A stretch of 5,765 bases of DNA from Acidobacteriota bacterium (lineage in GTDB: Bacteria; Acidobacteriota; Vicinamibacteria; Vicinamibacterales; SCN-69-37). The notes beneath the pieces are model-generated. The model was given only the letters and a program-made list of their open reading frames with translations, made no database searches and was not told where the DNA came from. This document shows positions 5,327 to 5,765 of the stretch, one piece after another. The first letter of the stretch is position 1. Every line of letters begins with the position of its first letter. Position numbers and translations under genes: made by a program. The stretch is taken from the NCBI GenBank assembly GCA_024653875.1, contig JANLHE010000209.1, positions 1 to 5,765 of the forward strand, in the 5' to 3' direction.

Positions 5327-5765
5327 CGACGCGCTTGCGCCGATCCCCTCGCGCGGTCGCTGGCGCCGATCATGCCCAGCGCGGTGACCGGGCCGCCTGC
5401 CTGCTGGGTGAAGACGGTAATGCGAGTCGCGCTGGCGCGCCACGAGCCCGCCAGGCGAACCGGCACCAGTTTTCGAAACGCGCCTGCCTTGTCGGTGCGC
5501 CCAGCCTGACTCAGGTGCCGCGTGACCCCGTCGTGCGTCAGCGCCCGGTCGGTGTTTTCGCCGCGTGTCACTCGCACCGTCAGGCCGTCTTCGGCGATAG
5601 CGACCCACACCGGCGTGTTCGCTTTCACCACGCCACCCGCGATGTGCACGTCCAGCATGTCGCGCGCCGGCGAATCGCCAGCATCGTCCCAGCGAAGGTC
5701 GATCCCGGCTTTGGTGCGGGTGGCGGCTGCGGTGATCGCGGTGATCGCGCGTGTCCGGTCAGACC
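5323..5765 (-). CDS. DUF1223 (thioredoxin-like secreted protein), C-terminal part, 5' end outside window
   Basis: About 146 codons are visible, entering from the right edge and ending at TGA 5325-5323. The segment PVWVAIAEDGLTVRVTRGEN, then TDRALTHDGVTRHL, then RITVFTQQ, is typical of the C-terminal beta domain of DUF1223 proteins: a strand with x-E-x-G-L-x-x-x-V-x-R-G-E-N, then R-x-L-x-H-x-x-V-x-R, and a late strand V-x-F-x-Q with a Leu-Gly end. In this family the N-terminal half carries a signal peptide and a thioredoxin-like C-x-x-C region, which would lie beyond the window, so redox residues cannot be checked. The biochemical role is unknown; an extracytoplasmic location is inferred from the family. 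The Arg-rich tail (SDRARGSAQARR) after the last recognisable strand is longer than I would expect. An AlkB remnant lies downstream on the same strand. Confidence 0.75.
   Translation of the reverse strand, partial: SDRTRAITAITAAATRTKAGIDLRWDDAGDSPARDMLDVHIAGGVVKANTPVWVAIAEDGLTVRVTRGENTDRALTHDGVTRHLSQAGRTDKAGAFRKLVPVRLAGSWRASATRITVFTQQAGGPVTALGMIGASDRARGSAQARR

Noticed and set aside
3758..5509. Very long plus-strand open frame (583 codons) opposite the M48 gene
   Set aside because: It is antisense to a protease with complete catalytic motifs and crosses the AlkB and DUF1223 pieces. Its product is rich in His, Arg and Gly without any recognisable domain, which is typical of a GC-rich shadow frame.
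5198..5608. Minus-strand frame of 136 codons starting at 5608
   Set aside because: Most of it overlaps the DUF1223 coding frame and reads as an Arg-rich shadow. Only the last 42 codons lie outside, and these are listed separately with low confidence.
5729..5749. Tandem 9-base repeat GCGGTGATC
   Set aside because: There are only two copies plus a partial, inside the DUF1223 coding frame, where it encodes Ala-Ile-Thr repeats of no evident significance.

Overview
This is a GC-rich stretch (only one short AT-rich island, about 1990-2037) that looks like chromosomal or metagenome-assembled DNA from a Gram-negative (diderm) soil-type bacterium. An outer-membrane barrel, a lipoprotein metalloprotease of the BepA type and a murein transglycosylase all point to an outer membrane. 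The style of several proteins, especially the secreted carboxypeptidase-regulatory-like protein and the DUF1223 tail, recalls Acidobacteriota, perhaps Vicinamibacteria. That placement is an inference from memory of family style, not something the sequence proves.

Layout: (1) 1-570, minus strand, a lytic transglycosylase cut by the left edge. (2) 571-730, a divergent intergenic region with a perfect TATAAT that serves the next gene. (3) 731-1120, plus, a small secreted single-domain protein with a carboxypeptidase-regulatory-like fold. (4) 1226-1768, plus, a small outer-membrane beta-barrel. (5) 1780-1935, minus, a short piece resembling the C-terminal end of a hotdog thioesterase, probably a gene remnant. 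(6) 1990-3438, plus, a two-gene type IV toxin-antitoxin (AbiE) module with its own AT-rich promoter. The toxin-type nucleotidyltransferase comes first and the winged-helix antitoxin second, the reverse of the classical order. (7) 3470-4900, minus, a zinc metalloprotease lipoprotein of family M48 with a C-terminal LysM domain, convergent with the AbiE pair. (8) 4973-5197, minus, a fragment matching only the last part of an AlkB-type alkane monooxygenase. (9) 5323-5765, minus, the C-terminal half of a DUF1223 protein cut by the right edge.

The housekeeping theme is the cell envelope: murein cleavage, outer-membrane barrel, periplasmic protease and secreted proteins. The accessory theme is the AbiE module, which sits between a gene fragment and the protease gene, as expected of a mobile defence or stability cassette. 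Two separate truncated gene ends (thioesterase-like and AlkB-like) suggest that this neighbourhood has been rearranged. I found no RNA genes, CRISPR array, insertion sequence or convincing intrinsic terminator. I see no wholly new system; the most distinctive item is the toxin-first AbiE operon with an apparently leaderless promoter and nested dyads.
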